Shown here: positions 27,908-37,839 of the stretch, one piece after another
Layout: every line of letters begins with the position of its first letter
Numbering within the stretch: the first letter of the stretch is position 1
Program-made: the position numbers and the translations under genes
The notes under the pieces: model-generated
The model's input: the letters and a program-made list of their open reading frames with translations, nothing else
Told to the model about the DNA's origin: nothing
Database searches by the model: none
NCBI RefSeq assembly: GCF_900220975.1
Contig: NZ_OBQD01000017.1
Coordinates: forward strand, 1-64,000
Source: Rhizobium subbaraonis
GTDB taxonomy: Bacteria > Pseudomonadota > Alphaproteobacteria > Rhizobiales > Rhizobiaceae
Direction of reading: 5' to 3'
Length of the DNA: 64,000 bases

Positions 27908-29101
27908 ATGCGCATTCTTTCGCCCGTGCTCGCGGCGGTCGCCACGATCCTTGCGGGACAGCCGTCATACGCCCAGTCCTTGAAGGCCGACGAGGTTTTC
28001 AGCTCCATTGCGGTGCGACCGCTCAGCGCCCCCGATCCGGTCACGGGTGCGGACGGCAGGGTGCATCTCGCCTATGAGCTTCTGGTGGTCAACCCGAGCC
28101 GCCTGTTTGTCACCCTTGAGAAGGTCGAATCCGTGGATGCCGAGGGTCGCTTGCTCGGGTCGATGGAGGGCGACGCGCTTTCGAAAATGACCACGCCCTA
28201 CGCCGGAACCGGATTGGAGATTCCGCCAGGGGGGTCTGCGACGGTCTTCATGGATGTCAGCCTTGCTGTCGGCGAGGCGCTGCCGCCGGACCTGTTCGCA
28301 CGGATCACCGCCAAGCGGATGGCGGCAGGGGCGGACGGCAAGGCTCAGCCGCTGCCGAAGGACAGCCCGATACCGGAAACCTTCACCTTTGCCGGCGCCG
28401 CCACCGGCATCGGCAAGCCCGCAGTGGCGGTGGAGCCGCCGCTCAAGGGATCGGGCTGGGTCGCGGTCAACGGCTGTTGCGACGAGATTACCTCGCATCG
28501 CGGAGCGGTCATGTCGATCAATGGCCGGCTGCGCGTTCCTGAGCGCTTTGCGATCGACTGGGTGAAGCTCGACGACAAGGGTAAGCTGTTCGACGGCGAC
28601 GTCTCCAGGCTGCAAAGCTATCCCTATTACGGCACGTCGGTTGTTGCCGCGGCCGACGGCATCGTCGTCAATCTTTATGACGAGGCCGACGAGCAGGTGC
28701 CCGGCGGGGATGCGAAGGGGATCACCACCGAAAACATCGGCGGCAACATGCTGGTGGTCGATATCGGCGGCGGCGCCTATGCCTTCTACGCCCATCTCCA
28801 GCGCGGCAGCCTCAAGGTGAAGCTTGGTGATCGCGTCAAGACGGGCGAGGTGATCGGCCTGCTCGGCAATACCGGAAACTCCACGGCGCCGCACCTGCAC
28901 TTTCATGTCATGGACGGGCCGTCGCCGCTCGACGCCAACGGGCTTCCCTTCGTCTTCAAGCGGTTTTCCAGCCAGGGCACGCTTGCGCCCGGCTCTGACG
29001 AGGCGATCCAGCGCGGCGAGCCTGCCAGTATCGTGAAGACGCCGTCCGGCCAGCACGTCAACCAGTTGCCGCTGAACAACGAGGTCGTCGACTTCGACTA
29101 G
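27908..29101 (+). CDS. Exported M23-family peptidase
   Basis: M23 (LytM-type) metallopeptidases cut peptidoglycan cross-links. The 397-aa product starts at ATG 27908 with a Sec signal ending PSYAQ. The peptidase domain occupies about residues 180-350; the zinc-site motif HLHFHV is intact, as is FYAHLQRG. The N-terminal 150 residues are of unknown function. An in-frame upstream extension is not supported by a signal sequence. Confidence 0.85.
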   Translation: MRILSPVLAAVATILAGQPSYAQSLKADEVFSSIAVRPLSAPDPVTGADGRVHLAYELLVVNPSRLFVTLEKVESVDAEGRLLGSMEGDALSKMTTPYAGTGLEIPPGGSATVFMDVSLAVGEALPPDLFARITAKRMAAGADGKAQPLPKDSPIPETFTFAGAATGIGKPAVAVEPPLKGSGWVAVNGCCDEITSHRGAVMSINGRLRVPERFAIDWVKLDDKGKLFDGDVSRLQSYPYYGTSVVAAADGIVVNLYDEADEQVPGGDAKGITTENIGGNMLVVDIGGGAYAFYAHLQRGSLKVKLGDRVKTGEVIGLLGNTGNSTAPHLHFHVMDGPSPLDANGLPFVFKRFSSQGTLAPGSDEAIQRGEPASIVKTPSGQHVNQLPLNNEVVDFD

Positions 29102-29134
29102 AACCCTTCCAGCCGAAGCTGACGTGCCGCGGCG

Positions 29135-30157
29135 TCAGCTCGATTGGCCTGCGACCCAGTTGTGCCAGTCTGCCTTGCTGCCGCGGAAGACGTTCAGGTC
29201 GATCTTGCCGTCGACACCCTGCGACAGGCCGGAGCCGGAATACTGCCAGAACACCCACTCGCGGTTCGGATAACGCACGGAGGGGTGTGCTGCGACCGAG
29301 CGAAGCCAGAACGGATAGTCCTTGAACTCGCCCGTCAGGTTGTCCGCATAGAAATCCGGGGCGGTGTAGATGATCGGGCGCTTGCCGTAGTGGCGCTCGA
29401 GCTTGTCCATGAAGACCTGCATCTTCTCCAGGACGGTGGCGCGGGAAAGCCGGCGCTTGCACTTCGATTCGCCGTTGTACTCCACGTCGATGACAGGGGG
29501 CAGCGCGTCGGGGTCCTTGGGCACGTTGCGGATGAACCAGTCGGCCTGCTCGCCCGCCGTCCGGCACCAGTAGAAGAAGTGATAGGCACCCCGCTTGATG
29601 CCTGCTTCCTTCGCCTTGCGCCAGTTGGTCTTGAACATCGGGTCGAGGTGGTCGCCGCCGTCGGTGGCCTTGATGAAGGCGAAGTTGGCCCCCTGGGTCC
29701 GCAGCGTCGCCCAGTCGATGTCTGCCTGCCAGCGCGACACGTCGACGCCGTGCACCGCATGATGGCGCGGCGTGATCTTGCCGAAGTTGATCGGTTTGGC
29801 GTCGCGGAAGCGCTGGCTATAGATGCGCGAGCGCTTACCGGGGTTGGTCATGATGGCCGGTTCGACCGGCGCTATCGCTTCCAGCGGACGCTGCGTCGGC
29901 ATCGCTGCCGTCCGCGTCAGCGTCTCGAACCGGTCCTGGTCGGGAACGGGACCTGCCCAGGCAAGTTCATGCGCCGCGGTCTGGCCGGTGTCGGCTTCGC
30001 CGACATCGTTGGCAGGAACGGGGGCTGCGGGACGGACGATGGAATTCGTCGTCTCCTTCGAGGTCAGGCCGGCCCGGAGATCGTCGGCGCCGGACCGCGA
30101 GCAGCCGGACAGCGCAAGGCCAACGAGAAGGATTGCTGGAACAGCCGAAAGACGCAT
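29135..30157 (-). CDS. GH25 lysozyme-like lipoprotein
   Basis: GH25 enzymes hydrolyse the MurNAc-GlcNAc bond of peptidoglycan. The 340-aa product starts with a lipoprotein signal (lipobox LSGC, Cys19), then a 115-residue linker, then the GH25 barrel with DVSRWQ and the catalytic-type IDVEYNGE pattern, ending at the C-terminus. It converges on the M23 gene (33-base gap), which gives a pair of wall-active enzymes. The ribosome site is weak. Confidence 0.88.
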   Translation of the reverse strand: MRLSAVPAILLVGLALSGCSRSGADDLRAGLTSKETTNSIVRPAAPVPANDVGEADTGQTAAHELAWAGPVPDQDRFETLTRTAAMPTQRPLEAIAPVEPAIMTNPGKRSRIYSQRFRDAKPINFGKITPRHHAVHGVDVSRWQADIDWATLRTQGANFAFIKATDGGDHLDPMFKTNWRKAKEAGIKRGAYHFFYWCRTAGEQADWFIRNVPKDPDALPPVIDVEYNGESKCKRRLSRATVLEKMQVFMDKLERHYGKRPIIYTAPDFYADNLTGEFKDYPFWLRSVAAHPSVRYPNREWVFWQYSGSGLSQGVDGKIDLNVFRGSKADWHNWVAGQSS

Positions 30158-30407
30158 GGGGACCCGTTACGCAAAACAACTACGGAAGGCGGCAACTCCG
30201 CCAGGGAAGCACTCGGAATAATTGCTAACGGAGAATTACCAAAAAAGACTGAATCCAATCTTTACGGCGCCCAAAAACGCCGGCTGTGGCACCGGCAACG
30301 CAGGGGGCGGATTGGCCACGGCCTCTGTTCCACGGAGGACACGGCGCGCTATCGATCTGAAACTACGACACAATATTCCGTGATGGTGATTTGTTCCCGC
30401 ATTCCCG

Positions 30408-30440
30408 AAAAATGCGATTGGCCGGGGATACCCGGCCAAT
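30408..30440 (-). terminator. Terminator of the PhoX gene
   Basis: A perfect 10-bp stem (30417-30426 with 30431-30440) on a 4-base loop; read leftward it is followed by a T-run opposite 30408-30412. It begins 28 bases after the PhoX stop. The rest of the 311-base gap (30158-30407) shows no gene; it must hold the promoter of the GH25 gene. Confidence 0.7.
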
Positions 30441-30468
30441 CTGGGACAGATGCGACAAACCGGAACGA

Positions 30469-32457
30469 TCAAACGGCGATCTTGCCGCCGCCGATCTTCG
30501 TGATCGCAACGACGGCCGGACGAACCGGCATGTCGTCCTTGAAGTCGGGCCACCGGGTGGAGAGGTCCTCGTAGTAGGACGGGCGACCGTGGCCGTCCCA
30601 GTCCTCGCCGCCGTCGCCCGGGTGCTGGACGGCGACGAAGGCCGTCTCGTCGTCCGGGGTGAACAGCGGGCCGCACATTTCCGCACCCACAGGCACGCGG
30701 AAGAACAGCTTGGAGGTGGCGCGCGCGTCGCCCTCGGTATCGACCGCCCACAGACCGTCGGTGCGGCCCGTCGCCTTGTTCGAGTTGCCGTCGGTGGAGA
30801 CCCACAGGCGGCCGGCAGCGTCGACGGCACAGTTGTCGGGCATGCCGAACCAGCCGTTCTTCGTCGTTTCCGTGGAGAAGGTGGCGCCCACCTCGGCGAC
30901 GGAAGGATCGCCGCACTTCAGAAGCACCTCCCACTTGCCCGAGGTGGCGGTGAAGTCGCCGCCGTCTTCCTCGATCTCGATGATGTGGCCGAAGGCGTTC
31001 TCCGCGCGCGGGTTGGCGGCGTCGATCTGGTCGGCCTTGCGCTTGGTGTTGTTGGTCAGCATCACGTAGACCTTGCCGTTGACGCCGTTGGGCTGGACAT
31101 CCTCGGGGCGGTCCATCTTGGTGGCGCCGAGCAGGTCGCCGGCGCGGCGGGTCTCGATCAGCACGTCGGCCTGGCTGGCAAAGCCGTTCTCGGTGGTCAG
31201 AGGACCTTGGCCGTGCACGAGCGGCAGCCAGGTCATCGTGCCGTCCTCGTTGAACTTGGCCACATAGAGCGTGCCGGCGTCGAGCAGGTCCATGTTGGCT
31301 GTGCGGTCGTCCGGATTGTAGGTGCCGTCGGTGACGAACTTGTAGACATAGTCGAAGCGCTCGTCGTCGCCGAGATAGAAGACCACCTTGCCGTTTTCCG
31401 CCACGATCGATTCGGCGCCCTCGTGCTTGGTGCGGCCGAGTGCCGTGCGCTTCTTCGGCACCGACGTCGGGTCCATCACGTCCACTTCGACGATCCAGCC
31501 AAAACGATTGGGCTCGTTCGGCTCCTTGGAAAGGTCGAAGCGGTCGTAGAAGTTGGCCCACTCGTAGCCGCCCTCGGGAACGCCGTAGCGCTCGTAGTTT
31601 CCGGCCTCGGCGTGGCCGGCCGGCAGTTCGCCGGAGAAGTAGCCGTGGAAGTTCTCTTCGGCCATGATGTAGGTGCCCCACGGGGTCACCCCGCCGGCAC
31701 AGTTGTTGAGCGTGCCGAACACCTTCTGGCCGGTAGCGTCCGCATTGGTCTTGACGCGGTCGTGGCCGGCGACGGGACCGGACAGCTGCATCTCGGTGTT
31801 GACGGTGATGCGGCGGTTCAGCTTGCCTTCCGGCACCACCTGCCACTTGCCGTTCACCTTGCGGATCTCGACGACGGTGCCGCCGTGGGCCGCCATCTCG
31901 ACGTCGACCTGGTCCTTCGACAGCGCACCCTGCTTCACCTTGCCGTCGACGATGGTGACCAGGCCGGGGAACATCAGGTGGGGATTGGTGTATTCGTGGT
32001 TGACCACGAGCAGTCCGTGCTCGGACGAGCCTTCAAGCGGAATGAAGCCGACATAGTCGTTGTTGTAGCCGAACTGGCGTTCCTGTGCGGCCGCAGTCTG
32101 CGCCATCGGGTCGAACGCAGGAGAATCGGCAAACAGCGCGTCGCCCCAGCGCAGCAGCACGTCGGCATCATAGCCCTCCGCCACATGATGCGTTGCATCG
32201 ACGCCGGCTTCGACCTCGGTGAACGAGAAGGCGGAACCGCCGGCTGCCCGCGCCTTGTCGGCGCTCATGAGCGCGACGGGGCCTACGGTCGCGGCGATCG
32301 CCGAGACGGCGAGCGAACCCTGCAAGAAGCCGCGGCGCGAAAACCGCTTGCCGATGATCTCGCCCATCGTCGGATTCAGGCTCGGATTATGTCCGTCGCC
32401 GTCCGCATCCTCGAGTTGCGTCGTCGGGAAGGTCTTTTGAGTGAAATGTTCGGTCAT
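30469..32457 (-). CDS. PhoX-family phosphatase (DUF839)
   Basis: PhoX-type alkaline phosphatases are Tat-exported, Ca/Fe-dependent enzymes that release phosphate from esters. The start at 32457 (GGAG about 8 bases upstream) gives 662 aa; the frame runs to 32706, but that part overlaps the divergent promoter region. A twin-arginine signal SRRGFLQG is near residue 40, and the central blocks (NNCAGGVTPWGTY, RPEDVQPN) are typical. No clear PHO box was found upstream. Confidence 0.88.
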   Translation of the reverse strand: MTEHFTQKTFPTTQLEDADGDGHNPSLNPTMGEIIGKRFSRRGFLQGSLAVSAIAATVGPVALMSADKARAAGGSAFSFTEVEAGVDATHHVAEGYDADVLLRWGDALFADSPAFDPMAQTAAAQERQFGYNNDYVGFIPLEGSSEHGLLVVNHEYTNPHLMFPGLVTIVDGKVKQGALSKDQVDVEMAAHGGTVVEIRKVNGKWQVVPEGKLNRRITVNTEMQLSGPVAGHDRVKTNADATGQKVFGTLNNCAGGVTPWGTYIMAEENFHGYFSGELPAGHAEAGNYERYGVPEGGYEWANFYDRFDLSKEPNEPNRFGWIVEVDVMDPTSVPKKRTALGRTKHEGAESIVAENGKVVFYLGDDERFDYVYKFVTDGTYNPDDRTANMDLLDAGTLYVAKFNEDGTMTWLPLVHGQGPLTTENGFASQADVLIETRRAGDLLGATKMDRPEDVQPNGVNGKVYVMLTNNTKRKADQIDAANPRAENAFGHIIEIEEDGGDFTATSGKWEVLLKCGDPSVAEVGATFSTETTKNGWFGMPDNCAVDAAGRLWVSTDGNSNKATGRTDGLWAVDTEGDARATSKLFFRVPVGAEMCGPLFTPDDETAFVAVQHPGDGGEDWDGHGRPSYYEDLSTRWPDFKDDMPVRPAVVAITKIGGGKIAV

Positions 32458-32532
32458 CAGACGGTCTCCAATTGCTGTCGCGGACTCCTGGTTTAGAGCC
32501 ATTCTAGCCTTTAGAGACGGCATGTATCGGTT

Positions 32533-32564
32533 TTGCGACAAAAGCCGCCGCAAGACTGTCGCAA
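32533..32564. promoter_or_regulatory. Inverted repeat between phoX-like and CBS-BON genes
   Basis: TTGCGACA (32533-32540) and TGTCGCAA (32557-32564) are perfect inverted copies separated by 16 bases, in the 249-base divergent intergenic region. A dimeric regulator binding on one face of the helix is a possibility. No regulator is known. Confidence 0.35.
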
Positions 32565-32706
32565 GCCGATTGGCCGATCCCCTGCCGGTGGGCTGGGCGA
32601 CGCCCTGGTCGACTGCTCGGGAAGGAAGCGGTTGTCCCGGCTTCCCAGCGGGTTTAATTTGGTAGAGACTGATGACGGTTTCAGGGCTTTGCCGGAGGTG
32701 GAGCAC

Positions 32707-33378
32707 ATGCGCGTCAAGGATGTGATGACGAAGGTCGTCGTCAGGCTTTCACCCGACAACAGTGTGCGGCAGGCCGCAAGGCTCATGCTCGACCATCACG
32801 TAAGCGGTCTTCCGGTCGTCGACGACGAGGGGCATGTGGTCGGCGTCATCACCGAGGGCGATCTCATTCGGCGCACCGAGCTCTGCAGCGGCGTCGCGGG
32901 TAGCCCGGCCGAACCGACGACCCCGGCTGAGGCGCGGGCGACCGCCTATGTGAAACGCAGCTCGTGGAAGGTCGGGGATGCGATGACTGCCGCCCCGGTC
33001 ACCATCGACGAGGACGCCTCGATCACGCGCGTCGCGACGATGATGCAGGAACGCGGGGTGAAGCGCATCCCCGTGCTGCGAGACGGCGAACTGGTCGGCG
33101 TCGTCAGCCGCGCCGATCTGCTGCAGGCAATCCTGGCTGCCAAACAGGACGAGACACAGACCGGCGACGACGCGATCCGGCGAAGCATTCTCACCCGGCT
33201 TGACGAGAATACCGGCCTGGAAGGGCTTGGTATTGAAGTTTCGGTCTCAGACGGGACCGTGCATCTCTGGGGCAAGGTGGAAACCGCCGAATGCCGCAAG
33301 GCCGCACGGGTCGTCGCAGAGGGCGTCCACGGCGTCAGGGGCGTTGTCGAGCATTTCCCCGATCCCTTTCCCGGCTAG
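32707..33378 (+). CDS. CBS-pair and BON domain protein
   Basis: The 223-aa product has two CBS domains (about 8-62 and 86-142), which usually bind adenosine nucleotides as an energy sensor, and a C-terminal BON domain (about 150-218) often linked to membranes or lipids. GGAG precedes the ATG. It is 85 bases upstream of the phosphoketolase gene and may be transcribed with it. Confidence 0.87.
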   Translation: MRVKDVMTKVVVRLSPDNSVRQAARLMLDHHVSGLPVVDDEGHVVGVITEGDLIRRTELCSGVAGSPAEPTTPAEARATAYVKRSSWKVGDAMTAAPVTIDEDASITRVATMMQERGVKRIPVLRDGELVGVVSRADLLQAILAAKQDETQTGDDAIRRSILTRLDENTGLEGLGIEVSVSDGTVHLWGKVETAECRKAARVVAEGVHGVRGVVEHFPDPFPG

Positions 33379-33463
33379 GATCACAGGCCTGCCACAACCT
33401 GTGCCTATGCTGGCAACGGCAAGTTTAAAAGAACAATGATGTCTTTGCGATCGGGAGGTTGGC

Positions 33464-35920
33464 ATGGCTTCGGTTGAGATGGCAGCGACGAGAGAGCAGG
33501 CCGCCGGCGGACGGGCGGCAGGCCTCGACGCGGACGAGCTTCGCCTGATGGATGCCTACTGGCGGGCGTCGAACTACCTGTCCGTCGGCCAGATCTATCT
33601 GCTGGACAATCCGCTGCTGCGAGCACCGCTCAAGCGCGAGCACGTCAAGCCGCGCCTGCTGGGCCACTGGGGCACGTCGCCCGGCCTGAACATGCTCTAC
33701 GTGCATCTCAACCGGCTCATTCGGCGCGACGACCTGAACATGATCTATGTGATCGGCCCTGGCCACGGCGGGCCGTCGCTTGTGGCGCATGCCTATCTGG
33801 AAGGCACCTACAGCGAGTTCTACCCGAACATCAGCCAGGATACGGAGGGGATGCAACGGCTGTTCAAGCAGTTCAGCTTTCCCGGCGGTATTCCGAGCCA
33901 TGTCGCGCCCGAGACGCCCGGCAGCATCCATGAAGGCGGCGAACTCGGCTACGCGCTGAGCCACGCCTATGGTGCCGCCTTCGACAATCCTGACCTGATC
34001 GTCGCCTGCGTCGTCGGTGACGGCGAGGCGGAGACTGGACCGCTTGCCACCGGCTGGCAGGGAAACAAGTTCCTGAACCCGGCCCGGGATGGCTGCGTGC
34101 TGCCGATCCTGCACCTGAACGGATACAAGATCGCCAACCCCTGTTTCCTTGCCCGCATTCCCAAGGAGGAGTTGCAGAAATTCTTCGAGGGCATGGGCTA
34201 CAAACCCCATTTCGTGGAAGGTCATGAGCCGGAGGACGTCCATCGCCAGCTTGCGGAAGTCATGGACACGGCCGTCAGCGAGATCCGCGCCATCTGGGCC
34301 GACGCGCGCGAAAACGGCAACCTCAAGCGGCCCGCATGGCCGATGATCGTCTTCCGCACGCCGAAGGGCTGGACATGCCCCGAAGAGATCGACGGCAAGA
34401 AATGCGAGGGCTACTGGCGCTCGCACCAGGTGCCGATGGGCGACATGGACAAGCCGGAGCACATCCGCATTCTCGAAGGGTGGATGAAGAGCTATCGCCC
34501 GGAGGAACTGTTCGACGACGAGGGGCGGTTGATGCCGGAAATTGCGGCACTGGCGCCGGTGGGGCGGCGGCGGATGAGCGACAATCCGCATGCCAATGGT
34601 GGTGTTCTGCTGCGCGACCTGAAGATGCCGGACTTCCGTAAATACGCGGTCGAGGTTCCAAGTCCCGGCGCTACGGTAGCCGAATCCGCCCGGGTGATGG
34701 GAAAGTTCCTGCGCGATGTCATGAAGCTGAACCTCGGCGACAGCAATTTCCGCCTGTTCAGCCCGGACGAGAACAATTCCAACCGCTGGCAGGACGTGCT
34801 GGAGGTGACCGACCGCTGCTACATGGCGGAAATCTATCCGGAGGACGACCACCTCTCGCCGGATGGCCGCATCATGGAAGTGCTGAGCGAGCACCAGTGC
34901 CAGGGCTGGCTGGAGGGCTACCTGCTCACCGGCCGGCACGGCTTCTTTTCGTGCTACGAGGCCTTCATCCACATCATCGATTCCATGTTCAACCAGCATG
35001 CCAAGTGGCTGAAGGTGTGCAACGAAATCCCCTGGCGTCGGCCGATCGCCTCGCTGAACTATTTCCTCAGTTCCCATGTCTGGCGACAGGATCACAACGG
35101 CTTCAGCCACCAGGACCCGGGTTTCATCGACCATGTCGTCAACAAGAAGGCCGAGGTCGTCCGCGTCTATCTGCCGCCGGATGCCAATACGTTGCTCTCC
35201 GTCACCGACCACTGCCTGCGCAGCCGCAATTACGTCAATGTGGTGATCGCAGGCAAGCAGCCGGCGCCGCAATGGCTGACGATGCCGGAGGCCGTCCGCC
35301 ATTGCGCCATGGGGCTCGGCATCTGGGAATGGGCGAGCAACGACAGGGGCGGGGAGCCGGATGTGGTGATGGCCTGCTGCGGCGACGTGCCGACGCTGGA
35401 GACGCTCGCCGCCGTCCAGCTCTTGCGTGAGCATTTGCCCGAACTGAAGGTGCGGGTGATCAATGTGGTGAACCTGATGAAGCTGCAGCCGGCGGAGGAG
35501 CATCCGCACGGCCTGTCGGACCGCGATTTCGACGCGCTGTTCACGCGCGACAAGCCGATCATCTTCGCTTTCCACGGCTATCCCTGGCTGATCCACCGGC
35601 TGACCTATCGCCGGACGAACCACGGCAATCTCCATGTGCGTGGCTACAAGGAGGAGGGCACGACGACGACGCCCTTCGACATGGTGGTGCTCAACGAACT
35701 CGACCGGTTCCACCTGGTCGGCGACGTCATCGACAGGCTGCCTCAGCTCGGCGCGCGCGCTGCCTATTTCAAGCAGGCCATTCAGGCCAAGCTGATTGAG
35801 CATCGCGAATACATCGAGAAGCACGGCGACGACATGCCTTCGATCAGTGGATGGAAGTGGGGCGTGAAGGCGGGTGCGAAGACGGCCGTAGCGACGTCCA
35901 CGGAAGGCGACAACACCTGA
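33464..35920 (+). CDS. xfp: Phosphoketolase
   Basis: It splits xylulose-5-phosphate (and often fructose-6-phosphate) into acetyl phosphate plus a sugar phosphate, using thiamine diphosphate. The 818-aa product is full length; motifs [10 protein letters not shown] and [14 protein letters not shown] are intact. GGGAGG precedes the ATG. It offers a carbon-efficient path to acetyl-CoA. It has a CBS-BON protein on one side and a glucoamylase-family protein on the other. Substrate preference cannot be told from sequence alone. Confidence 0.93.
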   Translation: MASVEMAATREQAAGGRAAGLDADELRLMDAYWRASNYLSVGQIYLLDNPLLRAPLKREHVKPRLLGHWGTSPGLNMLYVHLNRLIRRDDLNMIYVIGPGHGGPSLVAHAYLEGTYSEFYPNISQDTEGMQRLFKQFSFPGGIPSHVAPETPGSIHEGGELGYALSHAYGAAFDNPDLIVACVVGDGEAETGPLATGWQGNKFLNPARDGCVLPILHLNGYKIANPCFLARIPKEELQKFFEGMGYKPHFVEGHEPEDVHRQLAEVMDTAVSEIRAIWADARENGNLKRPAWPMIVFRTPKGWTCPEEIDGKKCEGYWRSHQVPMGDMDKPEHIRILEGWMKSYRPEELFDDEGRLMPEIAALAPVGRRRMSDNPHANGGVLLRDLKMPDFRKYAVEVPSPGATVAESARVMGKFLRDVMKLNLGDSNFRLFSPDENNSNRWQDVLEVTDRCYMAEIYPEDDHLSPDGRIMEVLSEHQCQGWLEGYLLTGRHGFFSCYEAFIHIIDSMFNQHAKWLKVCNEIPWRRPIASLNYFLSSHVWRQDHNGFSHQDPGFIDHVVNKKAEVVRVYLPPDANTLLSVTDHCLRSRNYVNVVIAGKQPAPQWLTMPEAVRHCAMGLGIWEWASNDRGGEPDVVMACCGDVPTLETLAAVQLLREHLPELKVRVINVVNLMKLQPAEEHPHGLSDRDFDALFTRDKPIIFAFHGYPWLIHRLTYRRTNHGNLHVRGYKEEGTTTTPFDMVVLNELDRFHLVGDVIDRLPQLGARAAYFKQAIQAKLIEHREYIEKHGDDMPSISGWKWGVKAGAKTAVATSTEGDNT

Positions 35921-36030
35921 CCATCTGCCCCGGCGCCTGCGGGCACCGCAATGCCGATCGCGCTCCGCCGAAGACATTGTCCCGCGCGGGCCGGAGGGAA
36001 CCGCAAAGCACATCTAATAGTTGATTGGCC

Positions 36031-37350
36031 ATGTCCAACTTGTTGTCGACCGATCCCGAACTGAAGCGGATGCCGACCGAACAGGATCTCGGCCGGCTCC
36101 AGTTCACCACGATTCTCTATTACCTGCACTGCACCAACCCGGATAACGGGCTTGTCCGCGACAAGACCCAACCCGATGCACCCGCCAGCATCGCGGCCAT
36201 CGGCATGGCGCTCGCCACCATTCCCGTCCTCGTCGAGCGCGGTATCATCATCCGCAAGTTTGCCGCCAAGATCGCCCGCCGGCGGCTGGAGTTCCTGCTG
36301 GACCTGCCACAGGGGCCGGAACCCGATGCTTCAGGCTACAAGGGCTTCTTCTATCACTTTCTCGATATCGAGACCGGACGCCGGGTCTGGGAATGCGAGC
36401 TGTCGACGATCGATTCGGCGTTCCTCTTTGCCGGCGCCCTGACGGTGGCGGCCTATTTCGATGGGAAAGCGGCGGAAGAAGTCGAGATCCGCCGTCTCGC
36501 AAACGCGCTGTACGAGCGGGCCGACTGGAACTGGGCGCGCGACGGCGGCCTGACGCTAACCCATGGCTGGCGGCCGGAAAACGGCTTCATTCCCTATCGC
36601 TGGCGCGGCTACGACGAAGGCCTGCTTCTCTACATCCTCGGGCTGGGCTCTCCGACCCATCCGCTGCCGGCCGACTCCTATGCCGCCTATACGCACAGCT
36701 ATGAGTGGCGGAACATCTACGGTCGCGAACTGCTTTATTCGGGGCCGCTCTTCACGCATCAACTGTCGCACATGTGGATCGATTTCCGCGGCATCCGCGA
36801 CGCGTTCATGCGCGAGCACAACAGCGACTATTTCCTGAACAGCCGGCACGCCACCTTCGTCCAGCAGGAATACGCCATTCGCAACCCGATGAATTTCGCC
36901 GGCTACGGCGAGCATTGCTGGGGGTTCACGGCGTCCGACGGCCCGGGCTGGACTAAGCGCAACGTCGATGGCATCGACAGGGAGTTCTTCGACTACATCG
37001 CCCGCGGCGCTCCCTACGGTCCCGACGACGGAACGGTGGCGCCCTGGGCGGTCGTCGCCTCGCTGCCGTTCGCACCCGAGATCGTCATTCCTACCATCAG
37101 CAACTTCGCGCGCATGGATCTCGGCATGACACGCCTCTACGGCTTCAAGCCTTCCTTCAATCGATCCTTTGCGATGGAAAACGGTCACACCGGCTGGTGG
37201 GTCAGTCCCTATCACTTCGGCATCGACCAGGGGCCCGTCGTCCTGATGATCGAGAACTACAGGAGCGAGCTCCTGTGGAACATCATGCGCCACTGCGGGC
37301 CGCTGGTCGTGGGCCTGCGACGCGCCGGATTTTCAGGCGGTTGGCTGTAA
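36031..37350 (+). CDS. Glucoamylase-family protein (PF10091-type)
   Basis: The 439-aa product has the DSAFLFAGALTVAAYFDG, YRWRGYDEGLLLYILGLGSPTHPL and NMDLGMTRLYGFKPSFN-like blocks (visible here as ARMDLGMTRLYGFKPSFN). The family includes endo-beta-1,2-glucanases (GH144), which is attractive in rhizobia that make cyclic beta-1,2-glucans; this is inference. No Sec signal is seen, so it may be cytoplasmic. The ribosome site is weak. It follows phosphoketolase by 110 bases. Confidence 0.82.
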   Translation: MSNLLSTDPELKRMPTEQDLGRLQFTTILYYLHCTNPDNGLVRDKTQPDAPASIAAIGMALATIPVLVERGIIIRKFAAKIARRRLEFLLDLPQGPEPDASGYKGFFYHFLDIETGRRVWECELSTIDSAFLFAGALTVAAYFDGKAAEEVEIRRLANALYERADWNWARDGGLTLTHGWRPENGFIPYRWRGYDEGLLLYILGLGSPTHPLPADSYAAYTHSYEWRNIYGRELLYSGPLFTHQLSHMWIDFRGIRDAFMREHNSDYFLNSRHATFVQQEYAIRNPMNFAGYGEHCWGFTASDGPGWTKRNVDGIDREFFDYIARGAPYGPDDGTVAPWAVVASLPFAPEIVIPTISNFARMDLGMTRLYGFKPSFNRSFAMENGHTGWWVSPYHFGIDQGPVVLMIENYRSELLWNIMRHCGPLVVGLRRAGFSGGWL

Positions 37351-37369
37351 GCGGAGAACTTGTTCCGCG

Positions 37370-37552
37370 CTACGCCGGAGTGCAGGCCATTCCGTTGCGG
37401 CGGGCATTGTCTACGCAGTCGCTGCGGTTCACGTAGGATTCGGTCGAGGCCCCGACGATCCGCCCGTTTGCCGCAGTCCTGCGCCAGCGCCACCTTCCGT
37501 TGCTCTGATAGATTTCCCAGATATCGCCGTCCCGATCCTTGCACGTCGCCAT
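37370..37552 (-). CDS. Small DUF1508-type protein
   Basis: The 60-aa product begins MATCKDRDGDIWEIYQ and has the WRWRRTAANGRIVGASTESY pattern of DUF1508, a short domain of unknown function often duplicated in other proteins. GAGGAG lies 6 bases before the ATG at 37552; the frame continues upstream without support. It converges on the glucoamylase-family gene. Confidence 0.72.
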   Translation of the reverse strand: MATCKDRDGDIWEIYQSNGRWRWRRTAANGRIVGASTESYVNRSDCVDNARRNGMACTPA

Positions 37553-37716
37553 GGTCAACTCCTCTTGGTCTGGAGGTGACGCTAGGTGATTCGGAGAGGG
37601 TGCTCCACGAATTGAGGACAATCATGGATTGCTGCCTCGGTGGCGTCGGTTGTGTGGCGGCCGACGTGTGCGACAGATGGAAAGCTTCGCATTCCAGACA
37701 CTCCGATTGACGTGTC

Positions 37717-37752
37717 CCAAAATGCAATAAGCCCGCTCAAACGGCGGGCTTA
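37717..37752 (-). terminator. Terminator of nrdJ
   Basis: A 9-bp stem (37728-37736 with 37744-37752) and, read leftward, an interrupted T-run opposite the A-rich sequence at 37717-37727. It lies about 90 bases after the nrdJ stop and matches the leftward direction. Confidence 0.6.
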
Positions 37753-37839
37753 CGGCAAGTCTTGACGCCAGTTCCTGGCGTTATCGGTCTACAGGCACAC
37801 AGGACGGACAGATACGTTGCTGGCTGCCCGCCGACGTCC

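Noticed and set aside
32458-32706. PHO box upstream of the PhoX gene
   Set aside because: No pair of CTGTCAT-like direct repeats with correct spacing is visible; only an inverted repeat of a different kind was found.
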